Positions 34,438 through 44,695 of a stretch of DNA of 64,000 nt are shown piece after piece. The DNA is taken from the NCBI RefSeq assembly GCF_042684865.1, contig NZ_JBHUML010000005.1, positions 1-64,000 of the forward strand, in the 5' to 3' direction. Made by a program: the position numbers and the translations under genes. Every line of letters starts with the position of its first letter. Position 1 is the first letter of the stretch. Source of the DNA: Salibacterium lacus (GTDB taxonomy: Bacteria > Bacillota > Bacilli > Bacillales > Marinococcaceae). Under the pieces are notes generated by a model, which was not told the DNA's origin, searched no databases, and saw only the letters and a list, made by a program, of their open reading frames with translations.

Positions 34438-36333
34438 TTAGTTATTCGTTTCTTCAAGCTCTTCGGCAATCATGGAAAGCTCCGTCCAACGTTCTACTGC
34501 TTCTTCAATTTCCGTCTCGAGTTCTTTTTGCCTTTCCATCCATTCCCGGGCCTTTTCAAAATCGCTTCCCGCCTGTTCTATTTCCGCTTCAACGGCAGCT
34601 TTTTCCTGCTCCAGCTCCTCAATTTTGGATTCGATGTTTTCCCATTCCTGTTTCTCTTTGTAGGACATTTTTTTACGGGACGCTTTCGGTTTTTCCTCTG
34701 TTTTTTGTTTCGGAGCGGCGGCTGCGGCGGCCTCCGCTTCTTTTCGTTCCTCCATCAATTGTTTGTAGTTGCCCTGATACCGCTCAATCGTGCCGTTCTC
34801 CTGAAAAACAAGGAGCGCATCCACGACCCGGTCGAGAAAATAACGGTCGTGGGATACGGTAATAACGACCCCCGGAAACTGATCCAGGTAATCCTCGAGA
34901 ACACTTAACGTCTGCGTATCGAGGTCGTTTGTCGGTTCGTCGAGAAACAATACATTCGGTTCTTCCATCAGCACACTCAGGAGGTACAATCTCCGTCGTT
35001 CTCCGCCGGAGAGTCTGTAAATGTAGTTCCACTGCAGCGGACGAGGGAACAAAAAGCGCTCCAGCATCTGTTCGGCGGTAATTTCTCTTCCATCAGCTGT
35101 TGTGACGATTTCTGCTGTTTCCCGGATGAATTCGATAACCCGTTTATTTTCATCGAGATCTTCCTGTTCCTGCGAATAATACCCGATCCGGACGGTCGGA
35201 CCGCGTTCGATCCAGCCCTCGTCGGCTTCTGTTTTGCCGGCAAGCACATTCAAAAGCGTGGTTTTGCCGCTCCCGTTCGGTCCCACAATGCCAAGCCTTT
35301 CTCCGGGTGTGACAAGGTAATCAAAATGAGAGAAGAGTGTGACCGAACCGTATGCTTTTGAAAGCCCTTCTGCTTCGATGACTTTTTTTCCGAGCCGGGT
35401 GGATCCAATCGCAAAATCAACATCCTTTTTCTTTTCCGGACCGGACTTATCTTTCATTTCCTCCACCCGGTCGACGCGGGCTTTCTGCTTCGTCCCGCGG
35501 GCTTTCGGCTGTTTCCGGAGCCAGGCAAGTTCGGTGCGGAGAATGTTCTGCCGCTTGGCTTCCTCCTGTTCTTCGCGGGCTTCCCGCTCTGCTTTCTGCT
35601 CGAGAAACAGTTCATAGTTTCCCTCATATACATAAAGGCTCCCTTGATCGAGTTCATAAATCCGGTTCGTCACCCGGTTTAGAAAATAACGGTCGTGAGT
35701 CACAAGGAGCAGAGCCCCGTGATAGGAAGACAGGTAATTTTCAAGCCATTCAATCGATTCGTTGTCGAGATGGTTGGTCGGTTCGTCCATAATTAATAAA
35801 TCCGCCGGCTGAATCAGAGCTTTGGCAATAGCCACTCTTTTTTTCTGTCCGCCTGACAGTTCCTTTACTTTCTTCCGAAACGACGTAATGCCCAGGCGGG
35901 TAAGGACCTGTTTTGCCGTCGTATTCGCTTCCCAGGCCTGCTCGTCGTCCATGCTCTGCTGGGCTTTTATCAATTTATCCTGAGCTTCTGTACTTTCACT
36001 GTTCTCTTCCAGTTCGGCAAGCGCCTTTTCGTAACGGCGCATCGTTTTCATAACAGCGGATTCACCGTAGTATATCTGATCGATAACCGTTAATTCTTCT
36101 TCCAGTTCCGGTTCCTGTGGAAGGTACTCCACCTGCAGGCTGTTGGCATGAATCAGTTCTCCCTGTTCCGGTGATTCAATACCGGCGAGAATCTTTAAAA
36201 GAGACGACTTCCCCGTTCCGTTTACTCCAATCAGGCCGATCCGGTCCTGATTTTCAATAACAAAAGATATGTGGTCAAATAACGTCTTATCCCCGAACGA
36301 TTGATATAAGTTCTCTGCTCTTAGTACACTCAT
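34438..36333 (-). CDS. yfmR: ABC-F family ATPase, YfmR/Uup type
   Basis: Soluble ribosome-associated ATPase of 631 aa, not a transporter. Two ABC domains: the first with GVNGTGKSS, signature LSGGQKKR and LLIMDEPTNHLD; the second with GPNGSGKT, LSGGERRR and VLFLDEPTNDLD, joined by a linker and ending in a charged coiled-coil domain (about 535-631) characteristic of Uup/YfmR. Same length as B. subtilis YfmR. ATG 36333 has GGAGGAAG upstream. It may rescue ribosomes stalled at proline stretches, as known for this family. Confidence 0.88.
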   Translation of the reverse strand: MSVLRAENLYQSFGDKTLFDHISFVIENQDRIGLIGVNGTGKSSLLKILAGIESPEQGELIHANSLQVEYLPQEPELEEELTVIDQIYYGESAVMKTMRRYEKALAELEENSESTEAQDKLIKAQQSMDDEQAWEANTTAKQVLTRLGITSFRKKVKELSGGQKKRVAIAKALIQPADLLIMDEPTNHLDNESIEWLENYLSSYHGALLLVTHDRYFLNRVTNRIYELDQGSLYVYEGNYELFLEQKAEREAREEQEEAKRQNILRTELAWLRKQPKARGTKQKARVDRVEEMKDKSGPEKKKDVDFAIGSTRLGKKVIEAEGLSKAYGSVTLFSHFDYLVTPGERLGIVGPNGSGKTTLLNVLAGKTEADEGWIERGPTVRIGYYSQEQEDLDENKRVIEFIRETAEIVTTADGREITAEQMLERFLFPRPLQWNYIYRLSGGERRRLYLLSVLMEEPNVLFLDEPTNDLDTQTLSVLEDYLDQFPGVVITVSHDRYFLDRVVDALLVFQENGTIERYQGNYKQLMEERKEAEAAAAAAPKQKTEEKPKASRKKMSYKEKQEWENIESKIEELEQEKAAVEAEIEQAGSDFEKAREWMERQKELETEIEEAVERWTELSMIAEELEETNN

Positions 36334-36429
36334 TTTTCTTCCTCCTTCCGCCCGGCGGGACTGCGCGTTGTCTTATCATAACATGCGTAGGCCTGTTTTC
36401 TGAAACAGCGGCAGATCCTGCGTTCTACA

Positions 36430-36462
36430 GGAAAAAAAACCGTTCATTATGAACGGTTTTTC
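36430..36462 (-). terminator. Terminator overlapping the cshA stop codon
   Basis: AAAACCGTTCA and TGAACGGTTTT form a perfect stem, the cshA stop falling inside it; a T-run follows on the minus strand. Confidence 0.85.
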
Positions 36463-37859
36463 GGGCGTGGTTTACGTTTAGAACGGTCCATTCTCTTGTT
36501 GCTGCCACCGGCTGGTTTGCCGCCTTTTTTCTGCTTCGGACGCATCGGAGCCTCTTCTGTCAGCTGTACCTGCTTTTGCCCCGGTTCGCTTGTGTTCATA
36601 CCGATTGCCGCAGCAGCAAGTGTAACCGCGTCATATTCCTCCAGCAGTGTCCGCGCGGATTGTGTCAGTTCATCCGGCATCTCTTGTTCAGCTGCTTCCT
36701 TCAGCTTGTTGACCGCCTGCTGATAACGGCCGTACCTTGCTTCTTCGAGCGTCGGCATATCCTGTTTTTTCATTTTCTTATCAATTGTTTTTTCGATGAA
36801 CCGGAGGTGTCCGATTTCTTTCGGCGTGGAAAAGGTGACGGCGGAACCATCTTTGCCGGCTCTTCCCGTTCTGCCGATCCGGTGAACATAACTTTCCGGG
36901 TCCTGCGGCAGGTCGAAATTGTACACGTGCGTCACGTTCTGGACGTCAAGTCCTCTGGCGGCAACATCGGTTGCGACAAGAATATCGATGGCACCGCTTT
37001 TGAACTGGCGGAGAACTTTGTCGCGCTGCTGCTGCTTCAAGTCCCCGTGGATGCCGGCAGCGTCGTATCCGCGCTGCGTGAGGGCTTCCGACAGCTCATC
37101 TACTCTTCGTTTCGTACGTCCGAAGATAATCGCAAGGTCCGGCGGAGTGATATCAAGCAGATGACAGAGTGTGTCGAACTTCTGCTTTTCCGGTATTTCC
37201 ATGTAGTATTGATCAATGTTGGAAACCGTCATACCCTTGCTTTTTACTTTCACTTCTTCGGGATTTTTCATGAATTTCTGCATGACGTTCTGCAGACGCT
37301 TTGGCATGGTGGCCGAGAAAAGCAGCGTCTGGCGGTCTTCAGAAACCGAGCCGAGAATCGTTTCGATATCTTCAATGAATCCCATGCTCAGCATTTCATC
37401 CGCCTCATCGAGAACGACCATATCCATGTGTTCCGGACGGATTGTCTTACGTCTCATATGGTCCATGAACCGTCCCGGCGTTGCCACAATAATCTGCGGA
37501 CGCCGCTTCAGTGCTTTAATCTGCCGGGAAATATCCTGGCCGCCGTACACCGCCTGAGCTTTCACGCCGATGTACTGTCCGAGTCTGTTCAGCTCTTCCG
37601 ATACCTGAACCGCAAGTTCCCTTGTCGGTGTCAAAACCAGTCCCTGAGGGGAATTTTCATCATCCGCCACTTTTTCAATCAATGGAATGCCAAATGCTGC
37701 TGTCTTCCCTGTACCTGTCTGAGCCTGTCCGGCAATATCTTGTCCCTGCTTGGCTTTTGGAATAACTTCTGCCTGAATCTGTGTGGATTCTTCAAATCCC
37801 ATCGCATGAACAGCCTGTAGTATACGGCTGTCAAGCTGTAATTCTGAAAATAATGTCAA
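36447..37859 (-). CDS. cshA: DEAD-box RNA helicase, CshA type
   Basis: ATP-dependent RNA helicase of 470 aa involved in RNA turnover and cold adaptation. Motifs in order: Q-motif FEESTQIQAEVIP, AQTGTGKTAAF, PTRELAVQV, VVLDEADEML, LLFSATMP, and HRIGRTGRAG; a basic tail KKGGKPAGGSNKRMDRSKR follows. The start is TTG 37859, with AAGGAG 10 nt upstream; the open frame beyond has no site. The long leader (37860-38250, no gene visible) contains a hairpin near 37945 and may serve cold-shock control, as in related helicases. Confidence 0.88.
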   Translation of the reverse strand: MTLFSELQLDSRILQAVHAMGFEESTQIQAEVIPKAKQGQDIAGQAQTGTGKTAAFGIPLIEKVADDENSPQGLVLTPTRELAVQVSEELNRLGQYIGVKAQAVYGGQDISRQIKALKRRPQIIVATPGRFMDHMRRKTIRPEHMDMVVLDEADEMLSMGFIEDIETILGSVSEDRQTLLFSATMPKRLQNVMQKFMKNPEEVKVKSKGMTVSNIDQYYMEIPEKQKFDTLCHLLDITPPDLAIIFGRTKRRVDELSEALTQRGYDAAGIHGDLKQQQRDKVLRQFKSGAIDILVATDVAARGLDVQNVTHVYNFDLPQDPESYVHRIGRTGRAGKDGSAVTFSTPKEIGHLRFIEKTIDKKMKKQDMPTLEEARYGRYQQAVNKLKEAAEQEMPDELTQSARTLLEEYDAVTLAAAAIGMNTSEPGQKQVQLTEEAPMRPKQKKGGKPAGGSNKRMDRSKRKPRPKNRS

Positions 37860-38250
37860 TCTTTCATTTCTCCTTTTATTTAACGATACAGCTATATTTT
37901 TACCGGATGCGTGCAAATGATGCCACATTCACAGCGGAAAAAGCTGCAGCTTCCAGGAATATACTTCCAACGACCTAAAAAAACTGCACCCCGGTTTCTT
38001 TATAAGGGATACAATTTCTCCAACATGTACGCTATCCTTATGCAAAAACATCGCTACGTTTTATTATTATTTAATCATAACACAAATAAATCTTTCCCGC
38101 TACATCTATATTTTACACTTTGTAACAGATTTTTAATGTACTGAAACTTGAATTATTAAAAAATTAATTCTATACTGAAAATAGATTCATCAAGCTGATG
38201 TATCGATGGATACAGTGTTCAAAGATGGCATATATAAAGGAGGCCTGTTT

Positions 38251-38472
38251 ATGGTGGGTAAAAAGTTCGCCTATCTTTATAATGGTACGGAGCGGCAGAT
38301 TACTGTCGGCACTTCCGAAACTATCGAACGAATGCAGGCCGGTAATACCAACATTCATTACGCAGGAACGGAAGAAGAACTGGCAGAAGATGTGCACCCC
38401 TATTACAAGCAGGAATACATCGTCACGATGGCTAACCGGCTGCACGATTTTGAAGACAAATTATTTTTATAG
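38251..38472 (+). CDS. Small protein of unknown function, 73 aa
   Basis: A soluble protein starting MVGKKFAYLYNGTERQITVG, with a beta-rich first half and helical, charged second half (ELAEDVHPYYKQEYIVTMANRLHD). ATG 38251 has AGGAGG 7 nt upstream and is preferred to ATG 38206. A terminator follows at once, so it is a single-gene unit. I do not recognise a family. Confidence 0.65.
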   Translation: MVGKKFAYLYNGTERQITVGTSETIERMQAGNTNIHYAGTEEELAEDVHPYYKQEYIVTMANRLHDFEDKLFL

Positions 38473-38477
38473 GAAAC

Positions 38478-38512
38478 GGCCTGTTTCCCTGTTGAGGGAA
38501 ACAGGCTTCTTT
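38478..38512 (+). terminator. Terminator of the 73-aa gene
   Basis: GCCTGTTTCCCT and AGGGAAACAGGC form a perfect stem with a 4-nt loop, followed by a T-rich stretch. Confidence 0.8.
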
Positions 38513-38765
38513 TGGTTATCATTCTGTTTTTTTCTGGTCCTGCTTCAAAAGAATTTCATTGTATTTCCTCAAAAGTTGGAAAACGGATGATTTAGTAATA
38601 TAGTCATCAGATGACCGTATCTGTTCTTGTAATCGGTGTCATTCTTGTTTACAATAGGATAATAGATTGGAAGAGAATGTGCGGGGTGTCCGCCCTGGTT
38701 AATACGGCGAAGGAGAACGGCACATTTTCATTTTACATGCTGGAGGATTCGAAGGAGGAACGAAT

Positions 38766-40262
38766 ATGTCCGACAATCAAAAGACAACCGAAGTTATCCT
38801 CATTGGTGCAGGTATCGTGAGTGCGACACTGGGAACACTTCTGAACAAATTACAGCCGGACTGGCATATCACCATTTTTGAAAAGCTCGATACAGCAGGA
38901 AAAGAAAGTTCAAATGAATGGAATAACGCCGGCACCGGGCACGCAGCTCTGTGTGAATTAAACTACACCGTCGAAAAACAGGATGGATCCATCGATATAA
39001 GCAAGGCGGTCAAGATTAACGAACAATTCCAGGTTTCCAGGCAGCTCTGGTCTCACCTGGTAGAGACAAATGACATCACAGATCCCAGGGAGTTCATCCG
39101 TCCCCTTCCCCATATAAGTTTTGTGTCCGGGGAAAAGAACACGGCGTTTTTAAGAAAACGGTATGACGCCTTGGCCGGTCATCCCCAGTTTCAGGGCATG
39201 GAATTTTCCGAAGACCCTAAACGTTTAATGCAGTGGATTCCTTTAATGATGAAGGACCGTACCTCTGAAAAACCTGTTGCGGCTACAAAGGCCGACCACG
39301 GAACAGATGTCAATTTCGGCGAATTAACGCGGCAGCTGCTGGGCAGCCTGGAACAGCAGAACAATGTCGATATCCATTATCATTGTTCGGTGGATGATAT
39401 CAACCAACTGGAAAACGGGACGTGGGAAGTGAAGGCACAAAATACAAAACACAATACCCTGGAAGAACATACAGCTGATTTCCTGTTCATCGGTGCCGGA
39501 GGAGGGGCGCTTCCGTTACTGCAGAAAACAGGGCTTCCTGAGAGCCGGCATATCGGCGGCTTCCCAATCAGCGGCGAATTTCTCGTCTGCCATAATCCGG
39601 AGGTCGTCGCACAGCACGATGCCAAGGTGTACAGTAAAGAACCGGAAGGCACACCGCCCATGACCGTTCCCCACCTGGACCGGCGGCATATCGAAGGAAA
39701 AGACACCCTGCTGTACGGACCGTTCGCCGGCTTCACGCCGAAATTTTTAAAGACCGGTTCTTACATGGATTTATTGTATTCTGTTAAACCAAACAACACC
39801 TTTACCATGCTGGCAGCAGGCGCAAAGAATATGCCGATGATCAAATACCTGGCCAAACAGCTGAAAATGTCCAAGGAAGAACGGATGGAAGAGCTGCGTC
39901 AATTCGTTCCGAATGCTGAAAGCAAGGACTGGGATATCCTGGTGGCAGGGCAGCGCGTACAGCTGATTGCAGATACCGAGGACGGCGGCAGAGGCGCTCT
40001 GCAGTTCGGGACAAAATTGATTCATTCTGATGATCAGTCGCTGGCGGCGCTTCTCGGCGAGTCCCCAGGTGCTTCGGTGTCGGCTTCCATTATGTTGGAT
40101 GTCCTTGAAAAATGCTTCCCGGATCACCTCGAAACGTGGAAACCGAAAATCAAAGAAATGATTCCTTCTTACGGCGAGTCGCTCGAGGACAACCCGGATC
40201 TGCTTGATGATGTTCAGGTTTCAACTTCGCGCATTCTTGGCTTAGCTGATTCCACGACGTGA
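38766..40262 (+). CDS. mqo: Malate:quinone oxidoreductase
   Basis: FAD-dependent, membrane-associated oxidation of malate to oxaloacetate with electrons to quinone. The 498-aa protein has the N-terminal FAD motif VILIGAGIVSATLGTLL, EKLDTAGKESSNEWNNAGTGHAALCELNYT (the diagnostic Mqo block) and C-terminal LLGESPGASVSASIMLDVLE. ATG 38766 has AAGGAGG 6 nt upstream. A monocistronic unit with its own terminator. It would supply the TCA cycle next to the carboxylate transporter at 45-49 kb. Confidence 0.94.
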   Translation: MSDNQKTTEVILIGAGIVSATLGTLLNKLQPDWHITIFEKLDTAGKESSNEWNNAGTGHAALCELNYTVEKQDGSIDISKAVKINEQFQVSRQLWSHLVETNDITDPREFIRPLPHISFVSGEKNTAFLRKRYDALAGHPQFQGMEFSEDPKRLMQWIPLMMKDRTSEKPVAATKADHGTDVNFGELTRQLLGSLEQQNNVDIHYHCSVDDINQLENGTWEVKAQNTKHNTLEEHTADFLFIGAGGGALPLLQKTGLPESRHIGGFPISGEFLVCHNPEVVAQHDAKVYSKEPEGTPPMTVPHLDRRHIEGKDTLLYGPFAGFTPKFLKTGSYMDLLYSVKPNNTFTMLAAGAKNMPMIKYLAKQLKMSKEERMEELRQFVPNAESKDWDILVAGQRVQLIADTEDGGRGALQFGTKLIHSDDQSLAALLGESPGASVSASIMLDVLEKCFPDHLETWKPKIKEMIPSYGESLEDNPDLLDDVQVSTSRILGLADSTT

Positions 40263-40302
40263 CAAAGTACTGCCTGGTTGACGTATAGTTTCTACATTAT
40301 AA

Positions 40303-40342
40303 GCAGCTCCATCTGCCATATGCAGACGGAGCTGCTTTTTTC
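40303..40342 (+). terminator. Terminator of mqo
   Basis: GCAGCTCC-TCTGC pairs with GCAGA-GGAGCTGC around ATAT, followed by six T. Confidence 0.85.
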
Positions 40343-40407
40343 AGAAGAAATCCGTTATCTAACGCCGGGCTGTGATTGTGCCGGGCAAGGAGGAAATGCC
40401 GATAGAG

Positions 40408-40711
40408 AACCCCCAGCCTGCCCTTTCCCCGGACAGGCATTATACGATTTGGCCTCAGAGGTGTTCACGCTGAGGACGGATAGAGGCGGAGAAGCGGTGG
40501 GAAGATGGTCGTTAGCGCCGTCCCGGTGACTAATCGCCGGCTTAAGCGGCAGCGCGATTGGTCGTTAGACTTCTCTTCTGACCTATCCAACGGTGCTGCC
40601 GGCTGCGATTGGTCATGAGCTCCTGTCTAACGACCAATCGCGGCCAGAATTCAAAGCCGATTGGGCGCTGGAGGAAACCCCCAACCTCCCCTTCCCCGGA
40701 GAGGTATTATA
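40408..40711. repeat. Composite non-coding repeat: direct repeats flanking a 17-bp inverted repeat
   Basis: A 36-37 nt direct repeat (opening AACCCCCAGCCT / AACCCCCAACCT, ending GGyATTATA) lies at 40408-40444 and 40676-40711. Between them GCGATTGGTCGTTAGAC (40554-40570) and its exact complement at 40625-40641 form an inverted repeat with a 54-nt gap; weaker copies GTCGTTAGCG occur nearby. The 520 bases between mqo and topB show no credible gene. Confidence 0.65.
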
Positions 40712-40718
40712 AAATACT

Positions 40719-40762
40719 AAACGCTTCCGGCAATTCCAAAGGATAGCCGGAAGCGTTTATTT
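40719..40762 (-). terminator. Terminator of topB
   Basis: AAACGCTTCCGGC pairs perfectly with GCCGGAAGCGTTT; T-run on the minus strand. Confidence 0.8.
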
Positions 40763-40782
40763 TAGCATACATGCCGTGCTTC

Positions 40783-42957
40783 TTATTCTTTGTTTTTCCA
40801 TTTCTGCAGAGCTTCGGCGAGGGCCGGGTTGGCGATGCCATCGTCCTCCTGATTGTTCAGGTATTTATTCACGTCCTGCTTCGACGCTTTGTCCTGCTTT
40901 TCCTTATTACGCCGTTCCACAAAAGATGACTCTTTTTCTTTATACCCGCAGCGGCAGACGAAGATTTTTCCGTCTCCTTCCCCGCGCAGCTCCATTTTCT
41001 TCTTGCAGTTCGGACAGCGGGCATTGGTCGATTTTGCGATGTTCTTTTTGTACCCGCAGGAGCGGTCCTGACAGACTTTCATTTTACTGTTTTTGTTTTT
41101 TACTTCAAGCATCAATTTGCCGCATTCGGGGCACGGCGTTCCAGTTACATTGTCGTGTTTGAACGACTGCGAACTCTTTTTTATACCATCCACAATTTCT
41201 CCGGCATAGGATTTCATCTGATTGATGAATTCCTTCTTATTCAGATTTCCCTTTTCAATATCATCGAGCTGCTGCTCCCACTCGGCCGTCAGTGTAGCTG
41301 ATTTTAGTTCTTCGGGAACAAGGTCGAGCAGCTGCTTTCCTTTTGAGGTAACATGAAACGCATTTCCTCTTTTTTCAAGCAGAAAAGAGTTCTGGAGCTT
41401 ATCGATAATGTCGGCCCGCGTCGCGACTGTACCAATGCCGCCTGACTGCTTAATTGTTTGAAGGAGTTCCTTGTCTTCTCCCTTCATAAACCGGGCCGGG
41501 TTTTCCATCGCCGACAGCAGTGCCGATTCCGTCAGCGCCGACGGAGGCTTTGTTTCTCCTTTGTCGAGTCCACTTTTCACGAGGTTCAGTATATCCTGTT
41601 CCTTGACTCCGGATGGAATGCTGTTCTTTTCTTCGTTTTCTTCCGAATCATACACCGCTTTCCAGCCTGTTTCGAGCACCTTTTCTCCTTTTGCGGCAAA
41701 CGGCTCTCCGCCGATCTCTGCCTGCAGGTCCGTCATCTCTTTTTTCTGCGGCGGGAAGAAAGCTGCGAGAAAACGGGTGACGACCATCTCATACAATTTC
41801 TTTTCTTTATCGGACATCTTTTGGTATACCGGCGTTTCTTCGGTTGGAATGATGGCATGGTGGTCGGAAACTTTGTTGTCATTAAACATCCGGCCGGCCA
41901 TCTTCCATCCGTTTTTGTTAATAGTCAACACATTTTTCGAAAACGGACGGACATCAACAGCTTTCAGTCTTTCTTTCATCGTGCCTTTTAAGTCGGAGGA
42001 AAGATAGTTCGAATCGGTCCGCGGATACGAGAGCACTTTGTGCGTTTCGTACAGCCGCTGCAGGACACTAAGTGTTTCTTTGGCAGAGTACCCGAAACGC
42101 TGGCTGCATTCGCGCTGCAGTTCGGTTAAGTCGTACAGAAGCGGCGCATCATTCTTCTTCTCTTTTCGTTCCACCGACGTGACAACGGCCGGCTTGTTTT
42201 TCACTTGTTGCTCGAGCTGTTCCGCTTTTTCATTGGAAAACAGACGGGTATCCCCGGATTTTGGATGTTTCCACCAAAACACGGGTCCTCGTTCCGCCTT
42301 CGCATAAAGCTGATAAAACGTGTCGGGCTTAAATTCTTTTATTTCCTGTTCCCGGGACGCCACCATCGCAAGGGTCGGCGTCTGCACTCGACCGCAGGAA
42401 AGGGAGGCATTGAACTTCGTCGTCAGCGCGCGGGTGGCGTTCATACCGACGTACCAGTCCGCTTCCGCTCTTGCCTGCGCCGCTGCATAAAGCGAATTGA
42501 ATTTCCGCCCGTCGTGAAGGTTTTGAAAGCCCTGTTTTATGGCCTGATCGGTTACCGATGAAATCCAGAGCCGCTTGATTTTTTTCTTTGTGTTAGCTTT
42601 ATCGAGGATCCAGCGCGCGACAAGCTCGCCTTCGCGGCCGGCGTCGGTGGCGATAATCACTTCACTGACATCATCACGGGACAGCTGTTTTTTTACCGTA
42701 TTGAACTGTTTCCCGGACTTATTGATAACAGACAGTTTCAGCTGCTCCGGCAGCATCGGCAGATCCTCCAGCCGCCACGTCTGGTACTTTGCGTCGTACG
42801 TATCCGGTTCCGCGAGGCCGACAAGATGGCCGAGCGCCCACGTTACGATATACTTCGACCCTTCAATAACACCATTTTTTTCGTTTCTGCATCCCAGCAC
42901 TCTGGCAATATCTTTTCCTACCGATGGTTTTTCGGCAAGAATGACTGATTTACTCAT
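40783..42957 (-). CDS. topB: DNA topoisomerase III
   Basis: Type IA topoisomerase of 724 aa that decatenates and relaxes DNA. TOPRIM domain at the start (SVILAEKPSVGKDIARVLG, IIATDAGREGELVARWI with the DxD-like acidic site), catalytic Tyr in SYPRTDSNYLSSDLK, and two C-terminal zinc ribbons: CPECGKLMLEVKNKNSKMKVC and CPNCKKKMELRGEGDGKIFVC. ATG 42957 preceded by AAGGA. Monocistronic. Length and domains match B. subtilis TopB. Confidence 0.94.
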   Translation of the reverse strand: MSKSVILAEKPSVGKDIARVLGCRNEKNGVIEGSKYIVTWALGHLVGLAEPDTYDAKYQTWRLEDLPMLPEQLKLSVINKSGKQFNTVKKQLSRDDVSEVIIATDAGREGELVARWILDKANTKKKIKRLWISSVTDQAIKQGFQNLHDGRKFNSLYAAAQARAEADWYVGMNATRALTTKFNASLSCGRVQTPTLAMVASREQEIKEFKPDTFYQLYAKAERGPVFWWKHPKSGDTRLFSNEKAEQLEQQVKNKPAVVTSVERKEKKNDAPLLYDLTELQRECSQRFGYSAKETLSVLQRLYETHKVLSYPRTDSNYLSSDLKGTMKERLKAVDVRPFSKNVLTINKNGWKMAGRMFNDNKVSDHHAIIPTEETPVYQKMSDKEKKLYEMVVTRFLAAFFPPQKKEMTDLQAEIGGEPFAAKGEKVLETGWKAVYDSEENEEKNSIPSGVKEQDILNLVKSGLDKGETKPPSALTESALLSAMENPARFMKGEDKELLQTIKQSGGIGTVATRADIIDKLQNSFLLEKRGNAFHVTSKGKQLLDLVPEELKSATLTAEWEQQLDDIEKGNLNKKEFINQMKSYAGEIVDGIKKSSQSFKHDNVTGTPCPECGKLMLEVKNKNSKMKVCQDRSCGYKKNIAKSTNARCPNCKKKMELRGEGDGKIFVCRCGYKEKESSFVERRNKEKQDKASKQDVNKYLNNQEDDGIANPALAEALQKWKNKE

Positions 42958-43102
42958 CGATCAAAATCCTTCCTCTTCTGTTCTCTCTGCCTCTATCGTA
43001 TCATATCTTGTTTTTTCAGGGTTGACGGATGCAAAGCGTCATCTTATGGTAGGATTCACACTGTTGTCAAATTTTCACCGTGGATAAAAAGGGGGCGGGG
43101 AT

Positions 43103-44695
43103 ATGCGTGTCAGTATTCAAACGAAAATAATAGTACTTATCTTATCCCTGCTCACATTTATCACCGTTATTTTATCAGGTTTCTTTGCCTACATGGAGTT
43201 CCGCGACATCGAAGATAGACTCGGAGATAAAGCTTTGAGCACAGCAACCTATGTCGCAGGTTCACCTGTTGTCCAGGAGGCCTTCCGCTCCCCGGAGCCA
43301 AGTTCAACCCTGCAGCCTTATGCCGAACGGATCCGTGAGCAGGCTGGAGCTGAGTTTGTTGTCATAGGAAATGAAAGCGGTATCCGTTATGCCCACCCCG
43401 ATGAATGGAAAATCGGGAGACATATGGTAGGCGGTGATAACGCCAGAGCTCTTCAACATGGTGAATCCTACATATCCAGAGCAGAAGGAACACTCGGGCC
43501 TTCGCTGCGTGGTAAAACACCGGTTCGTAACGACAATGGCGATATAATAGGTATCATCTCTGTCGGTTTTTTAATCGAGGATCTGCGCAGTACCGTGCTG
43601 CAGCGCCTTGGAATTCTGGGGCTCCTTGCCTTTCTTGCGATTGGAATCGGAACCGTCGGCGCTGTATTCCTTTCCCGCAGCATTAAAAACGATATGTACG
43701 GCCTGGAACCGTACCAGATTGCTGATTTATATGAAACGCGTCAATCTACGCTGAAAGCCATCCGTGAAGGAATTATTGCTATCGATACAGACGGAAAGAT
43801 TACGACGATGAATGACTCGGCTGTTGATATGCTCGGCTTAAAAAGTAACGCTGAAGGTGTGCCTATAACCAGCATTCTCCCCAATTCCGTTATGAAACGA
43901 GTGCTGCAGCACGGGGAACCGGAATTCAATCAAGAGCTGTCGATGAACGGTAAACTTTTCATTGTGAACCGCGAACCGATTTATCATAAAAACACTATTG
44001 CCGGGGTTGTCGCCACATTCCGGGATAAAACGGAAATGATGGAGATGGCAAATACACTCTCAGACATAAAAAAATATTCAGATGATCTCCGCTCCCAGAA
44101 TCACGAGTTTTCAAATAAACTGTATGCCCTTGCCGGATACCTCCATTTAGGTAAAACAAAGGAAGCAGTGCAGCTGATTGAAGAAGAAACAGTTAATCAG
44201 GAAAAACAGGCATCCATATTATTTCATCAGATTAAGGACAGCGTGGTCCAGGCCATACTCACCGGAAAGGCCGGCCGTGCTTCGGAAAAGAAAGTAGATT
44301 TTCAAATCGATGAAACGAGTCAGCTTGACCCGCTGCCGCCTCATATCAGTCAAAGCCATTTAATATCCATTCTTGGAAATATTATTGATAATGCACTTGA
44401 AGCAGTATCACACCAGGACGCCTCTGTGGTCTCCTTTTTTGTGACCGACCTTGGCCGCGACATCGTATTTGAAGTCTCTGATAACGGCCCGGGCCTTCAG
44501 GTTGATGTCACGGATATGCTCGAAAAAGGCTTTACAACGAAGGAGGGTATTCAAAAAAGAGGGTACGGCCTCGCCATCATCCAGGAAACCGTTCATGATC
44601 TGGGCGGAATGATGGAAATCGAGAACGGAATAGAAAAAGGAGCCGTATGTACCGTTTATATTCCAAAAGAAGAAGGGAGTGCAACCAAACCATGA
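43103..44695 (+). CDS. CitS/DcuS-type sensor histidine kinase
   Basis: Membrane sensor of 530 aa: TM1 (about 8-30), extracytoplasmic Cache/PAS-like domain to about 170, TM2 (about 173-193), cytoplasmic PAS (about 215-310), a SpoOB-type helix with phospho-acceptor His334 in SQNHEFSNKLYALAGYLHLGK, and a HATPase domain (NIIDNALEAV, DNGPGL, GYGLAIIQETV). This architecture binds C4-dicarboxylates or citrate in known members. The stop overlaps the start of the response regulator (ATGA), and a carboxylate transporter operon follows, its likely target. Confidence 0.9.
   Translation: MRVSIQTKIIVLILSLLTFITVILSGFFAYMEFRDIEDRLGDKALSTATYVAGSPVVQEAFRSPEPSSTLQPYAERIREQAGAEFVVIGNESGIRYAHPDEWKIGRHMVGGDNARALQHGESYISRAEGTLGPSLRGKTPVRNDNGDIIGIISVGFLIEDLRSTVLQRLGILGLLAFLAIGIGTVGAVFLSRSIKNDMYGLEPYQIADLYETRQSTLKAIREGIIAIDTDGKITTMNDSAVDMLGLKSNAEGVPITSILPNSVMKRVLQHGEPEFNQELSMNGKLFIVNREPIYHKNTIAGVVATFRDKTEMMEMANTLSDIKKYSDDLRSQNHEFSNKLYALAGYLHLGKTKEAVQLIEEETVNQEKQASILFHQIKDSVVQAILTGKAGRASEKKVDFQIDETSQLDPLPPHISQSHLISILGNIIDNALEAVSHQDASVVSFFVTDLGRDIVFEVSDNGPGLQVDVTDMLEKGFTTKEGIQKRGYGLAIIQETVHDLGGMMEIENGIEKGAVCTVYIPKEEGSATKP

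Noticed and set aside
36576..37820. 414-aa plus-strand ORF
   Set aside because: It is the antisense shadow of cshA, whose motifs are complete on the minus strand.
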